Positions 1 through 9,657 are shown, counted from the stretch's first letter. The stretch is 64,000 bases of DNA from Asanoa ferruginea (GCF_003387075.1 NZ_QUMQ01000001.1:3844001-3908000); one strand, 5' to 3'. Translations and numbers: made by a program. Notes: generated by a model not told the origin, from the sequence alone.

Positions 1-1214
1 CGGCGTCCTTGTCCTTCTTGGCCTCCTGCTTCGGTGCCGTCACCGAGGGGACGATGCCGGCGAGACCCGAGAGCATCTGGCCGAGCTGCGCCGTGACCGC
101 GTCTTTCTGGCGGGTGAGGTCTTCGACCTCGCGCCGGGCGGTGTTGGTCGTGATCTCGGCCTCGTTGCGCGCCTCGGTGAGGTGGCGGTGCGCCTCGGAC
201 TGGGCTTCCTTGAGGTTCTTGTCGGCCGCGGCGCGGGCCCGGTCGACCGTCTCGGCCGCGGTGCGCTCGGACTCGACCCGGCGCGCCTCGGCGCGCTGCT
301 CGATCTCCTTGGCGCGGTCTTCGGCGGCGCGGGCGCGCTCCTCGGCCTCGGCGACCAGCTTCTGGGTCTGCGCGACCTGGGCGGCGTGCCGCTCGGACTC
401 TTCGCGCTCCGACTTCTCGCGGCGCTCGGCGAGCTCGAGCGCGAGGGCCTGCAGGTCCTTGTCGCGCTTGTCGCGGGCGTCGGAGAGCATCTTGGTCGCC
501 TCGGCGCGCTTCTCCTCGGCCTCGCGGCCGGCCTTGGCCCGGAGCTGGGTGATCTCGCGCTCGGCGGTGGCCCGCAGGGTGGCGACCTCACGCTCCACGG
601 TCGACTTGAGCTCGGCGACCTCGTGGGCGGTCACCGTGCGGAGCTGCTTGGTCTCCCGGTCGGCGTCGGCACGCAGCGTGTCGGCCTCGCGGCGGGCCTG
701 AACCCGGACCTCGGCGGCCTCGCGCTCGGCGGCCGTGCGCAGGCTGCCGGCCTCGCGCTCGGCGGTGGCCTTCATGGCCGCGGCCTCGGCACGGGCCTTG
801 TCGGTGATCTCGCGGGCCTCGAGCCGGGCCGCGGAGAGGATGCCCTCGGACTCGCGCTTGGCTTCGCCGCGGTGGTCGTTGGCCTGCTCTTCGGCGAGGC
901 GCAGGATCTGCTCGACCCGGGTGCCCAGACCGGAGAGCGTGGGCCGGTTGTTCTCCTCGAGCTGCTTGTTGGTGTCGTTCAGCTTCTGCTCGAGTGCGCC
1001 GAGCCGCTGCTCGGCCTGGCGCAGGCGGCGCTGCGCGTCATTGGTCTTCTGCTCCGCGTCGGCGCGCTCCTTCTCGGCGGCGGCGAGGCGGTTCTGAAGA
1101 CGCGCGAGGGTGTCGTCGACCTGCCTGCGGTCGTAGCCGCGCAGAGCGACGGTGAACTCTTCCGTCGAGTTAGCGTTCTCGAAGAAGCCAAGGGAGGACT
1201 GCTGCTGGGGCATT
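1..1214 (-). CDS. DivIVA-type coiled-coil polarity/cell-wall protein (3' end outside window)
   Basis: The gene starts at ATG 1214 and runs off the left edge, so about 404 codons are visible. The N-terminus (MPQQQSSLGFFENANSTEEF, then TVALRGYDRRQVDDTL) matches the membrane-targeting DivIVA-like domain, with the RGYDxxQVD core near residues 27-36. The rest is one continuous, charged heptad-type coiled coil rich in Glu, Ala, Arg and Lys. The last visible stretch (QLGQMLSGLAGIVPSV, then lysine-rich) looks like the end of the coil. Family knowledge: actinobacterial proteins of this type (DivIVA, Scy and FilP relatives) organise polar growth and the cytoskeleton. An AGGA ribosome site lies about 9 nt before the start. 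Older databases call homologues cellulose-binding proteins, for which nothing here gives support. Confidence 0.75.
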
Positions 1215-1350
1215 GGGACATCCTGGCAGACCTACCCAGGGGCAGCGCAAGGGTGGTGCGGCCGTTGTCGCCCGACAAAGCATGGTCATCTTACCAGTGT
1301 TGGCCGTCGACATAGGAAATTCCGCCGATCGTGGACAAACGGCGAGTCGG

Positions 1351-2700
1351 CTATTCCCCCCGGAACCGGTTGATCGCATCTTCGTGCCGTGCGCGCAGCT
1401 CAGGATCACGAACGCCCAGCCCTTCGGCCGGTGCGAGGCAGCGGACGCCGACCTTTCCCTGGTGCCTGTTGCGTTGTACGTCGAGGGTCGCCTGCCCGGT
1501 CTGCTCCAGCGGATAGACGCGGGAGAGGGTGGGGTGGATTCGAGCCGAAGAGATGAGTCGATTCGCTTCCCACGCCTCGCGATAGTTGGCGAAGTGGCTG
1601 CCGATGATCCGCTTCAGGTTCATCCACAGATAGCGGTTGTCGAACTCGTGCTGAAAACCACTCGTCGACGCGCAGGTGACGATCGTCCCGCCGCGCCGAG
1701 CGACGTACACGCTGGCTCCGAAGGTCTCTCGCCCCGGATGCTCGAACACGATGTCGGGGTCGCGCCCACCCGTCAGCGACCGGATCAGCTCACCCAGCCG
1801 CTTCCACTCGCCCGGGTTCTGGGTGTGTTCGTCGGACCAGAACCGGAAGCCCTCGGCGGCACGGTCGATGACGAGTTCGGCGCCCATCCGGCGGCACAGC
1901 TCGGCCTTCTCCGGCGAGGACACCACACAGACGGGCGTGCCACCGCCGTTGAGGACGTACTGGGTGGCGTACCCACCGAGCCCGCCGGAGGCGCCCCAGA
2001 TGAGCACCACGTCACCCTGCTTCATCGCGGCGCCGTGGTGCGAGACGAGCTGCCGGTAAGCGGTCGAGTTGACCAGCCCCGGGCAGGCCGCCTCCTCCCA
2101 GGTGAGGTGCCGCGGCTTGGGCATGAGCTGGTTGGCCTTCACCACGGCCAGCTCGGCGAGGCCGCCGAAGTTGGTCTCGAAGCCCCAGATCCGCTGCTCC
2201 GGGTCGAGCATGGTGTCGTCGTGCCCCTCGGCTTCCTCCAGCTCGACCGACAGGCAGTGCGCGACCACCTCGTCGCCGGGCCGCCACTTCGAGACGCCCG
2301 CACCCACCCGGAGCACGACGCCGGCAGCATCGGAACCCACCACCTGGTAGGGCAGCTCGTGCCGCTTGGTGATCGCGGAGAGCTTGCCGTAACGGCGCAG
2401 GAACGCGAACGTCGGCACGGGTTCGAAGATGCTGGTCCACACGGTGTTGTAGTTGATGGCGCTGGCCATGACCGCGACCAGGGCCTCACCGGGCGCCAAC
2501 TCGGGTGTCGGCACGTCCTGGATGTGCAGCGACTTGCGCGGGTCCTTGTCGCTGGTCGCCAGCCCCTCGAACATCCCGGTCTCGTCGGCCCGAACCACGA
2601 CACCGCGGTAGGTAGGCGGCACGGGTATGCGCCCGAGCGCCGACAGATCAGGCGAAGTGGACCCTTCGGCGGCCATGATCGTTTCGACGATGTCGCGCAC
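1351..2700 (-). CDS. ccr: Crotonyl-CoA carboxylase/reductase
   Basis: A 449-residue enzyme for reductive carboxylation of crotonyl-CoA to (2S)-ethylmalonyl-CoA with NADPH and CO2, the key step of the ethylmalonyl-CoA pathway and a source of polyketide extender units. It is full length and aligns by eye along its whole length with Streptomyces Ccr. The NADPH-binding loop GASGGLGGYATQ lies at about 236-247. The four residues that hold CO2 in characterised Ccr enzymes are present at equivalent places: Asn83 (INYN), Phe174-Glu175 (WGFETN) and His369 (GSHFANY), so carboxylation rather than simple reduction is expected. The start is GTG 2700, with a GGAGGT ribosome site at 2706-2711. It is divergent from the LLM oxidoreductase gene. 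Long in-frame extensions upstream are not coding. Confidence 0.96.
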   Translation of the reverse strand: MRDIVETIMAAEGSTSPDLSALGRIPVPPTYRGVVVRADETGMFEGLATSDKDPRKSLHIQDVPTPELAPGEALVAVMASAINYNTVWTSIFEPVPTFAFLRRYGKLSAITKRHELPYQVVGSDAAGVVLRVGAGVSKWRPGDEVVAHCLSVELEEAEGHDDTMLDPEQRIWGFETNFGGLAELAVVKANQLMPKPRHLTWEEAACPGLVNSTAYRQLVSHHGAAMKQGDVVLIWGASGGLGGYATQYVLNGGGTPVCVVSSPEKAELCRRMGAELVIDRAAEGFRFWSDEHTQNPGEWKRLGELIRSLTGGRDPDIVFEHPGRETFGASVYVARRGGTIVTCASTSGFQHEFDNRYLWMNLKRIIGSHFANYREAWEANRLISSARIHPTLSRVYPLEQTGQATLDVQRNRHQGKVGVRCLAPAEGLGVRDPELRARHEDAINRFRGE

Positions 2701-2743
2701 CGCGAACCTCCGCGCTCCCGGGACAAACCTGGTGTTCCGGACG

Positions 2744-2755
2744 TTACGCACGTAA
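2744..2755. promoter_or_regulatory. Candidate operator dyad in the ccr upstream region
   Basis: TTACGCACGTAA is an inverted repeat with 5-bp arms (TTACG/CGTAA) around CA, lying 44-55 bp upstream of the ccr start. Its size and position suit a TetR- or GntR-type regulator site. No regulator is identified, and a dyad this short can occur by chance. Confidence 0.3.
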
Positions 2756-2785
2756 GCCCCGGCCCGGACCCGGTTCGTGAAACCA

Positions 2786-2855
2786 GCTTTGCTCTGCACC
2801 CCTGTAGGAAGCGCCCAACCCGGCGGGCGCTTCCTACAGGGGTGCAGAGCAAAGC
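2786..2855. repeat. Perfect 31-bp inverted repeat between ccr and the LLM gene
   Basis: The left arm 2786-2816 and right arm 2825-2855 are exact reverse complements over 31 bases, separated by an 8-base loop (AACCCGGC). Arm ends read GCTTTGCTCTGCACCC and GGGTGCAGAGCAAAGC. It lies between divergent genes, where a transcription terminator has no obvious role, and no T-run follows either arm. It resembles a dispersed REP/MITE-like palindrome or a cruciform regulatory site. No second copy was noticed in this window. Confidence 0.8.
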
Positions 2856-2868
2856 CTGGAAATGCCAC

Positions 2869-2874
2869 TAGGGT
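2869..2874 (+). promoter_or_regulatory. -10 box of a probable leaderless promoter (LLM gene)
   Basis: TAGGGT fits the actinobacterial TANNNT -10 pattern and sits 7 nt before ATG 2882. No Shine-Dalgarno sequence separates them, so transcription probably starts at or within a base or two of the start codon. Confidence 0.5.
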
Positions 2875-2881
2875 CGGCGGC

Positions 2882-3814
2882 ATGCCGAAGGCGTTTCGCT
2901 TCACCGCTTCTATGCCTGGTCTCAACCGCACGCCTGCGGAGTGGCGCGACCAGATTCGCCGGCTGGAGGGGATGGGGTTCAGCTCCGTTTCCGTCTCCGA
3001 CCACTTCACTGACGGCTGGGCGATGGATCCGATCGTGGCGATGACCGTGGCCACCGAGGCGACCTCCACGCTCAAGGTGCTCGCGCTCGTGTTCTGCAAT
3101 GACTTCCGGCATCCCGTGCTGCTGCACAAGTCGATGGCCAACCTCGACGTGTTCTCGGGCGGCGGGCGGGTGGAGATCGGGCTCGGTGCAGGCTGGAAGC
3201 AGAGCGAGCACGAGGCCGCCGGGCTCACCTTCGACCCGCCCGGCGAGCGGATCGAGCGGCTCGGCGAGTCGATCGAGGTGATCACGGGGTTGTTCCGCGC
3301 CGTGCCCCTCACGTTCAAAGGCGCGCACTACCAGGTCACCGACCTCGACGGGCTACCCAAGCCGGCCACAAAGCCGCGGCCGCCGATTCTGGTCGGCGGG
3401 GGGAGTCGCAAGGTGCTCGAGCTGGCCGGGCGGGCCGCCGACATCGTGGGGATCAACCCGCGGTTGACCGCCGGCGGTGGGCTGGCTGCCGCGATGGCCG
3501 ACATGACCGCCGAGCGGATCGCCACCAAGGTGGGCTGGGCGCGCGCCGCCGCCGACGATCCGGGCGCGCTGGAGTTTCAGATGACGATGCTCGACGTGCG
3601 GGTCACCGTCGGGGGCGAGACGCACGGGTCGACGTCGAGCCAGGCCCGGGAGGCGTCACCCGAGCAGCTCGCCGCCTCGCCCGCGGTTTTGCACGGCACC
3701 GTCGACGAGTGTGTCGACAAGCTGATCGAGGTGCGTGAGCGGTTCGGGATCAGCTATTTCCACCTCGGCAGCAACCTGGCCGCCGCGGCGCCGATCGTGG
3801 CGCGGCTGGGCTAG
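2882..3814 (+). CDS. LLM-class F420-dependent oxidoreductase
   Basis: A 310-residue luciferase-like monooxygenase-fold protein, probably using F420 and acting in the cytoplasm. The N-terminal strand (FRFTASMPGL), the SDHF segment near residue 40, the LGAGW turn after GGGRVEIG and the PPILVGGGS motif near 173 are typical of the F420 LLM proteins that Actinobacteria carry in large numbers. Substrate unknown. ATG 2882 was chosen because it gives the usual length and follows a TANNNT box by 7 nt; an in-frame GTG at 2777 would extend translation through the palindrome and is unlikely. The stop codon shares the tetranucleotide CTAG with the convergent epimerase gene. Adjacency to acyl-CoA genes is suggestive only. 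Confidence 0.85.
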   Translation: MPKAFRFTASMPGLNRTPAEWRDQIRRLEGMGFSSVSVSDHFTDGWAMDPIVAMTVATEATSTLKVLALVFCNDFRHPVLLHKSMANLDVFSGGGRVEIGLGAGWKQSEHEAAGLTFDPPGERIERLGESIEVITGLFRAVPLTFKGAHYQVTDLDGLPKPATKPRPPILVGGGSRKVLELAGRAADIVGINPRLTAGGGLAAAMADMTAERIATKVGWARAAADDPGALEFQMTMLDVRVTVGGETHGSTSSQAREASPEQLAASPAVLHGTVDECVDKLIEVRERFGISYFHLGSNLAAAAPIVARLG

Positions 3815-4281
3815 CGCGGGGGCTCGACCAACTCGACCAGCACACCGCCGGCGTCTTTGGGGTGCACGAAGTTGATCCGGGAGCCGGCGGTGCCGCGCCG
3901 CGGAGCGTCGTAAAGGAGCCGCATGCCACGGGACCGCAGGGCCGCAGCGGCCGCCTCGACGTCGCGCACCGTGTAGGCCACCTGCTGCACGCCGGGGCCC
4001 GACCGGTCGAGGAACTTGGCGATCGCCGAAGTCGGTGACAAGGGCGCTAGCAGTTGTACGCAACCGCCGGCGGGAGTCGGCCCAACCGACATCATCGCCT
4101 CGCGTACGCCCTGGTCCTGGTTTTCCTCAACGTGGACACACGTCATCCCGAAAACCCGGGAGTAGAACTCGATGGCCGCGTCAAGGTCGGCCACCGCCAC
4201 TCCGACATGGTCGATGCGGAGCAGGCCCACATCCGGAGTGACAGACTCGTCAGCGTGCTTCGCGGCGGCGTCCTGGCCCAT
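3811..4281 (-). CDS. mce: Methylmalonyl-CoA epimerase
   Basis: A 156-residue vicinal-oxygen-chelate protein that interconverts (2R)- and (2S)-methylmalonyl-CoA, linking mutases with propionyl-CoA carboxylase and polyketide precursor supply. The first half-module begins RIDHVGVAVADLDAAIEFY, where the His is a metal ligand. The second has VQQVAYTVRDVEAAAAAL with a glutamine-flanked metal site, and the C-terminal VLVELVEP supplies the catalytic/metal Glu. Length is slightly above the family's usual size because of a polar N-terminal extension of about 20 residues. It is divergent from the thiolase gene across 66 bp that contain the motif CCTAACGATCGCTAAG. Epimerase-thiolase-meaB is a recurrent actinobacterial arrangement. 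Confidence 0.93.
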   Translation of the reverse strand: MGQDAAAKHADESVTPDVGLLRIDHVGVAVADLDAAIEFYSRVFGMTCVHVEENQDQGVREAMMSVGPTPAGGCVQLLAPLSPTSAIAKFLDRSGPGVQQVAYTVRDVEAAAAALRSRGMRLLYDAPRRGTAGSRINFVHPKDAGGVLVELVEPPR

Positions 4282-4294
4282 GGCGATATTCTGG

Positions 4295-4310
4295 CCTAAC
4301 GATCGCTAAG
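4295..4310. promoter_or_regulatory. Candidate operator shared with the icmA promoter
   Basis: CCTAACGATCGCTAAG in the epimerase/thiolase divergent promoter is a partly symmetric site around CGATCG. Its reverse complement contains CTTAGCGATCGTT, which recurs exactly at 14813-14825 just upstream of icmA. This suggests a common acyl-CoA regulator, probably TetR-type, which is inference. Confidence 0.45.
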
Positions 4311-4347
4311 GTGACCGGTCGACACCCTGTTCTGAGAGGTAAACGAC

Positions 4348-5532
4348 ATGACGAGCGTGATCGTTGGCGGCGCGCGGACGCCGATGGGCCGGCTGTTGGG
4401 CAACCTCAAGGACTTCCCGGCCACGAAGCTGGGCGGCATCGCGATCAAGGCGGCGCTGGAGCGGGCCGGGGTGGCACCCGAGCAGGTCGACTACGTGATC
4501 ATGGGCCAGGTGCTCCAGGCCGGCGCCGGGCAGATGCCGGCCCGCCAGGCCGCGGTCGCCGCCGGCATCCCGATGTCGACCCCCTCGCTGACGATCAACA
4601 AGGTCTGCCTCTCCGGCCTCGACGCCATCGCCCTGGCCGACCAGCTCATCCGCGCCGGTGAGGCCGAGATCGTGGTGGCCGGCGGCATGGAGTCGATGAC
4701 CAACGCGCCGCACCTGATGCTCGGCCAGCGTGGTGGCTACAAATACGGCGACGTCACCGTCAAGGACCACATGGCGCTCGACGGGCTCACTGACGCGTTC
4801 GACCAGGTCAGCATGGGTGAGTCGACCGACCGGCTGGGGCTCAAGCTGAACATCGGCCGCGAGGAGCAGGACGAGTTCTCCGCCCGCAGCCACCAGCGGG
4901 CCGCCGCGGCGCAGAAGAACGGCAATCTGGCCGAGGAGATCGTCGCCATCGAGATCCCGCAGCGCCGGGGCGAGCCGATCGTGATCGAGGAAGACGAGGG
5001 CATCCGGCCCGAGTCGACCTCCGAGTCGCTCGGCAAGCTGCGGCCGGCGTTCCTGAGTGACGGCACGATCACCGCCGGCAGTTCCTCGCCGATCTCCGAC
5101 GGTGCGGCCGCGGTGGTCGTGATGAGCCAGGCCAAGGCCGCCGAGCTCGGGCTGACCTGGCTCGCCGAGATCGGTGCGCACGGCATGGTGGCCGGCCCCG
5201 ACAACTCGCTGCACGCGCAGCCGTCCAACGCGATCAAGAAGGCGCTCGACAAGCAGGGCCTGACCGTCGCCGACCTCGACCTCATCGAGATCAACGAGGC
5301 CTTCGCGCAGGTCGGCATCCACTCGATGCGGGAGCTGGGCGTCACCGACGAGATCGTCAACGTCAACGGCGGCGCGATCGCGCTCGGCCACCCGATCGGC
5401 ATGAGCGGCGCCCGACTGGCGCTCACCCTCGCGCTGGAGCTCAAGCGGCGCGGTGGCGGCACCGGCGCGGCGGCCCTGTGCGGTGGCGGTGGCCAGGGCG
5501 ACGCCCTGATCATCACCGTTCCCAAGGCATGA
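4348..5532 (+). CDS. Acetyl-CoA C-acetyltransferase (thiolase II)
   Basis: A 394-residue thiolase that condenses two acetyl-CoA to acetoacetyl-CoA, or cleaves it in reverse. The nucleophilic Cys87 lies in [10 protein letters not shown], the catalytic His348 in [10 protein letters not shown], and the acid/base Cys378 in LCGGGGQGD; the NEAF motif is also present. Length is standard for biosynthetic tetrameric thiolases. A GAGAGG ribosome site precedes ATG 4348. The stop codon overlaps the meaB start (ATGA), so the two are translationally coupled. With Ccr it can feed the ethylmalonyl-CoA route from acetyl-CoA; a hydroxybutyryl-CoA dehydrogenase is not in the window. Confidence 0.95.
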   Translation: MTSVIVGGARTPMGRLLGNLKDFPATKLGGIAIKAALERAGVAPEQVDYVIMGQVLQAGAGQMPARQAAVAAGIPMSTPSLTINKVCLSGLDAIALADQLIRAGEAEIVVAGGMESMTNAPHLMLGQRGGYKYGDVTVKDHMALDGLTDAFDQVSMGESTDRLGLKLNIGREEQDEFSARSHQRAAAAQKNGNLAEEIVAIEIPQRRGEPIVIEEDEGIRPESTSESLGKLRPAFLSDGTITAGSSSPISDGAAAVVVMSQAKAAELGLTWLAEIGAHGMVAGPDNSLHAQPSNAIKKALDKQGLTVADLDLIEINEAFAQVGIHSMRELGVTDEIVNVNGGAIALGHPIGMSGARLALTLALELKRRGGGTGAAALCGGGGQGDALIITVPKA

Positions 5533-6500
5533 GTCTTCGGCGCAGCAGGAGCGTTCCCGAGCTGGTCGAGCAGGCGCGCGCGGGTGATCACCGCGCGGTC
5601 GCCCGGCTGATCACCCTGGTCGAAAACGGCGACGAACTTCTTCCGGAGATCGCTGCCGCGCTCGCACCGCACACCGGTCAGGCCCAGGTCATCGGCCTGA
5701 CCGGGTCGCCCGGCGTGGGCAAGTCGACGACCACCAACGAGCTGGTCCGTGAGCTGCGCAAGCAGGGGCACCGGGTGGGCGTGCTGGCCGTCGACCCGTC
5801 CAGCCCGTTCACCGGCGGCGCGATCCTCGGCGACCGGGTGCGGATGCAGGACCACGCCACCGACCCGGGCGTCTACATCCGGTCGATGTCGTCGCGCGGG
5901 CACCTGGGCGGGCTCGCCGCCGCGACGCCGCAGGCCGTGCGGGTGCTGGAAGGCGCCGGCTGCGACGTCGTGCTGGTCGAGACCGTCGGCGTCGGCCAGG
6001 CCGAGGTCGAGGTGGCGTCGCTGGCCGACACCACGCTCGTGCTGCTCGCACCCGGCATGGGCGACGCGATCCAGGCGGTCAAGGCCGGCATCCTGGAGAT
6101 CGCCGACGTGTTCGTGGTCAACAAGGCCGACCGCGACGGTGCCGACAACACCTACCGCGACATCCAGGGCATGATCGGGCTCGGCGAGCGGGGGCCGGGC
6201 GACTGGCGGCCGCAGGTGGTGCGCAGCGTCGCCAGCAAGGCCGAGGGGATCGGCGACATCGCCGCCGCGATCGACAAACACCGCGCCTGGCTGGTCGAGC
6301 ACGGCGAGTTGCGCAAGCGCCGGGAGAAGCGGGCCGCCGCCGAGGTCGAGGCGATCACGCTTGGCGTGCTCCGCGCCCGGATGGCCTCCTTCCGCGACGG
6401 TACGACATTGAAAGAGCTGGCCACCTCGGTCGCCGCGGGGGAGCTGTCGCCCTACGCCGCCGCCGAGCGGCTGCTGGCCACACTCGATCCCAAGAACTGA
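5529..6500 (+). CDS. meaB: MeaB-type GTPase, acyl-CoA mutase chaperone
   Basis: A 323-residue G3E-family P-loop GTPase that protects and reloads the adenosylcobalamin cofactor of methylmalonyl- or isobutyryl-CoA mutase. The Walker A motif GSPGVGKST spans residues 59-67, followed by the MeaB-typical [16 protein letters not shown] segment. [11 protein letters not shown] is the switch region and NKAD the guanine-specificity motif. The C-terminal helices match the dimerisation arm. ATG 5529 overlaps the thiolase stop codon. The genome also carries icmA about 9 kb away, a likely client; whether this MeaB serves IcmA or a separate methylmalonyl-CoA mutase cannot be decided here. Confidence 0.94.
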   Translation: MSLRRSRSVPELVEQARAGDHRAVARLITLVENGDELLPEIAAALAPHTGQAQVIGLTGSPGVGKSTTTNELVRELRKQGHRVGVLAVDPSSPFTGGAILGDRVRMQDHATDPGVYIRSMSSRGHLGGLAAATPQAVRVLEGAGCDVVLVETVGVGQAEVEVASLADTTLVLLAPGMGDAIQAVKAGILEIADVFVVNKADRDGADNTYRDIQGMIGLGERGPGDWRPQVVRSVASKAEGIGDIAAAIDKHRAWLVEHGELRKRREKRAAAEVEAITLGVLRARMASFRDGTTLKELATSVAAGELSPYAAAERLLATLDPKN

Positions 6501-6548
6501 GCAACCTTCGGGGCAACGTCGCGCGTTACGTACCCCGGAGGTGATCCA

Positions 6549-9500
6549 GTGTCCGGTCTGGTCGTGGCGCTGCGCGGCATCCGATCACGGTTCGTACGCT
6601 CGATTCTCGTCGTCGTGCTGTCGACGGTCGCGATCGGGGCAGCCGTGCTCGTGCCGCTGTATTCATCGGCCGCGGCCCAGTCGGTGCTGACCGACACGGT
6701 CGCCGCCGCGCCGCCGATCGTGGCCGGGCTCAACGCCCGCAGCGCCGCGCCGCCCATCGCGGCCGGGTTGCAGGTGCAGAACGTCCAACAGCGGGGGTTG
6801 CACGCGAAAGATGTGCGGGCAGCGATCGACGGTGCCCTCGCCGGGGCGCCCGCCGTTGCCGCCGTGCTCGGCGAGCCGCTGTCCACCACCGGCGACCTGG
6901 TCAACCTGGTCGTCAAGACCAAGAACCAGGGCCGGTTGGTGTTCCGACCCGGTGTCTGCGACCACCTCACGATCACCGAAGGGCAGTGCCCGGGGCCCGG
7001 CGAGCTGATGGTCAGCGACCGGACCGCCGAGGCGCTCGGGTTGCGGGTCGGCGAAAAGGTGCCGGTGACCGCCGATGGGGGAGCGACGCGGGCCTACCTT
7101 GGCGAGCCGCCGACGGTCGACCCCACCTTCACCGTGGTCGGCCTCTACCGGATCGGCGACCCGACCGATCCCTACTGGGAGACCTCGGGCTTCTTCCGCG
7201 GCGCCCCGACGAACATCCTCGAAGACGGCACCCACATCGTCGACGAGGCGTTCACCGGTGGCGAAGACGCCGTGTTGACGATCCCGCACGGCCGGCCGTT
7301 CGCCACCGTCGACTACCCGCTGGTGGCGGAGAAGGTCCGCCTCCGCAACGTTCCCGAACTCACCCGCGAGCTCGAGTCGCTCAGCGAGCGCAACGAGGTC
7401 GACCGGGTCGCGCTGATGATCGGCCTGCTGCCCAGCCTGCGCGACGCGGAGAAGCAACGGGCCGCGATCACCGCCGGGGTACCGACCGTGGCGCTGCCGC
7501 TCGTGGTCCTGTGCTGGTTCGTGCTGTTCCTGGTGATCGCCGCGGTGACCGACGACCGGCGGGCCGAGATCGCGGTCGGCAAGCTGCGCGGCCTGAGCGT
7601 GGGTGGCATCACCCGGTTCGCGATCGGTGAGCCGCTGCTGCTCATCGCCGTGGCCGCGCCGCTCGGCGTGCTCTTGGGCATCGGCCTTACCAAGCTGGCC
7701 GCTGATGCGTTCCTCGCTCCCGGCGTCGACGTCCAGGTCGGCTGGTCGGCCTTCGCGGTCGGGCTCGGTGCCCTGGTCGGCGCGGTCGTGGCCGCGGTGC
7801 TCGGCGCCCGCCAGACCGTCCGGGCCACCATCGCGTCGCTGTTGCGCCGGGTGCCGCACCGGTCGGGCCGGCGCACGGCCGTGGCCGAGGCGATCGTCGC
7901 CGCCCTCGCCGTGGCCGCCCTCTACCAGTTGCTGTTCGGCGGCGACGGGCAACGGGCGACGCTCGGCTACGCGGCCCCCGCTCTGGTCGCCCTCCTCGCG
8001 GGCCTGCTCACCGGGCGGCTGCTGAGCGTGGTGGCCAAGCAGCGGCTGGCCCGGGCCACCCGGCGCGGCCGGCTCCCCGCGATGCTCGCCGCGGCCCAGG
8101 TAGGTCGCCGGCCGGAGAGCGCCCGGCTGGTCGCGGTGCTGACCGTGGCGCTCGCGCTGCTCACGTTCGCGGCGACGATCTGGGACGTCTCGTCGGCCAA
8201 CCGGACCCGGACCGCCGACGCCGACCTGGGCGCGGACCGGGTCTACGTGGTCACCGCGTCGGAGCCGGGCGCGGCGCGGGCCGCCGTCGAACGGATCGAC
8301 CCGAGCGGCAAGCAGCTCATGGCCGTGGTCCGGAGCCGGCAGAGCTACGCCGGCGACTACGTCGACCTGATCGGCGTGCAATCCGACCGGATGGCCGCGG
8401 TCGCGCGCTTCCCCGACAAGAACAAGGCCCAGGTCGCCGCCCTGGCCGCCGAGCTCGGTGACCGCGGTGCGCCGCCGGTGCCGCTGCATCCGGGCCGCGT
8501 CGTGGTGCGGGCGACCGTCACCAAGCTGAACCAGTCGGCGGACCGGCCGATGGGCCTCGGCATCGTGGTCGGCGAACCCGGTGCGGCGCCCCGGGCGATC
8601 GATCTCGGCCGGCTCAAGACCGGTCCCGCGTCGTACGCCGGTGACCTGACCTGTGTCGCCGACTGCCGGCTGCTGGGCCTTCAGGTGCGCCGGTTCGGCG
8701 GCGACAACACCCCCGGTGCGGCAACGGTGCGGGTCGACGGGATCGAGATCGACGGCCAACCGCTCGACGCCTCGCTCACGAAGGCCGACGCGTGGCGGCC
8801 GGTCGCCTCGCCGCCGGTCGGGCAGACCCTCACGACCTCGGCCGACGACGCCGGGCTCACCCTCGACGTGACCAGTGAGAGCAGTTCCGACGTGCTGGCC
8901 CAGTACGCCGACGTGGTCAAGGACGCCCCGGTAGCGCTGGCCGGCCCGAGCCCGGCCGACGACAAGGACGCCAGCGAGTTCTCGTTCCCGATGCTCGGCA
9001 AGGCACCTGACGACGTACGCGTGGTCGATCGGGTCCCGCTGTTGCCCCGGGTCGGTGACCATGCGCTGCTCTTCGACGGCGCCGCCCTGGTGTCCCGGGC
9101 CGAGCGGTCGGCGGGCCTGCTCCTCGACGAGCTCTCCTACGAGGTCTGGGCGACCGCCGACGCGCCGGCCGACCTCGGCGCGCGACTGGCCGCCGAGGGC
9201 ACGCCGGTGACGCTCACCGAGAACCGGTCGACCCGGCTGGCCGAGCTCGGCCGGGCCGCGCCGGCGCTGGCCCTGCGGCTCTATTTGTTCGCGGGCCTGG
9301 TCGGGCTGCTGCTCGCCTTGGGCGCGCTGGTCCTCGACGCGGGCGTCACCGCGCCCTGGCGCCGCGAGCAGACCCGAGGGTTGCGGATCACCGGCGTGCC
9401 GGCCCGGGTGCTGCGTGGCATGGCCAATCGGGAGAACCTGATGGTGCTCGGCTTCCCGGTGGTGGCCGGGATCATCGCGGGGGTGGGCGGCGCGGCGCTG

Positions 9501-9653
9501 GTGCTGCCGGCCATCGCGCTGGTCAACATCGACGGCACCAACCAGGCCTACCGGCTCGGCGGCTGGTGGCTGCCCGGCTCGCTGCTGTTCCTGGTGGTCG
9601 CGCTGACGATCGCCGGCCTGGTGCTCCGCCGCATCCGGGGAGGTGCGCGGTGA
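6549..9653 (+). CDS. Giant FtsX-like ABC permease, copy 1
   Basis: A 1034-residue membrane protein of the FtsX/MacB-like permease class. One N-terminal membrane helix (about 19-40) is followed by a large predicted extracytoplasmic domain. A block of hydrophobic helices starts near residue 314 (LPLVVLCWFVLFLVIAAV), then comes a second large external domain, and three C-terminal helices lie between about 907 and 1028. GTG 6549 has a GGAGG site 7 nt upstream. It heads an apparent operon with permease copy 2 and two ATPases, roughly 80% identical to copy 2 by eye. Copy 1 has an extra segment near residues 55-70 in which the APPIxAGLxxRS sequence is repeated. Substrate unknown; export of a lipid, peptide or envelope component is the family expectation. 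Confidence 0.87.
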   Translation: MSGLVVALRGIRSRFVRSILVVVLSTVAIGAAVLVPLYSSAAAQSVLTDTVAAAPPIVAGLNARSAAPPIAAGLQVQNVQQRGLHAKDVRAAIDGALAGAPAVAAVLGEPLSTTGDLVNLVVKTKNQGRLVFRPGVCDHLTITEGQCPGPGELMVSDRTAEALGLRVGEKVPVTADGGATRAYLGEPPTVDPTFTVVGLYRIGDPTDPYWETSGFFRGAPTNILEDGTHIVDEAFTGGEDAVLTIPHGRPFATVDYPLVAEKVRLRNVPELTRELESLSERNEVDRVALMIGLLPSLRDAEKQRAAITAGVPTVALPLVVLCWFVLFLVIAAVTDDRRAEIAVGKLRGLSVGGITRFAIGEPLLLIAVAAPLGVLLGIGLTKLAADAFLAPGVDVQVGWSAFAVGLGALVGAVVAAVLGARQTVRATIASLLRRVPHRSGRRTAVAEAIVAALAVAALYQLLFGGDGQRATLGYAAPALVALLAGLLTGRLLSVVAKQRLARATRRGRLPAMLAAAQVGRRPESARLVAVLTVALALLTFAATIWDVSSANRTRTADADLGADRVYVVTASEPGAARAAVERIDPSGKQLMAVVRSRQSYAGDYVDLIGVQSDRMAAVARFPDKNKAQVAALAAELGDRGAPPVPLHPGRVVVRATVTKLNQSADRPMGLGIVVGEPGAAPRAIDLGRLKTGPASYAGDLTCVADCRLLGLQVRRFGGDNTPGAATVRVDGIEIDGQPLDASLTKADAWRPVASPPVGQTLTTSADDAGLTLDVTSESSSDVLAQYADVVKDAPVALAGPSPADDKDASEFSFPMLGKAPDDVRVVDRVPLLPRVGDHALLFDGAALVSRAERSAGLLLDELSYEVWATADAPADLGARLAAEGTPVTLTENRSTRLAELGRAAPALALRLYLFAGLVGLLLALGALVLDAGVTAPWRREQTRGLRITGVPARVLRGMANRENLMVLGFPVVAGIIAGVGGAALVLPAIALVNIDGTNQAYRLGGWWLPGSLLFLVVALTIAGLVLRRIRGGAR

Positions 9654-9657
9654 CCGC

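Noticed and set aside
1213-2871. Long plus-strand open frame of 552 codons opposite ccr
   Set aside because: It is the GC-driven antisense frame of ccr; it is rich in His, Arg, Gly and Asp with no family resemblance, while the minus strand encodes a full Ccr.
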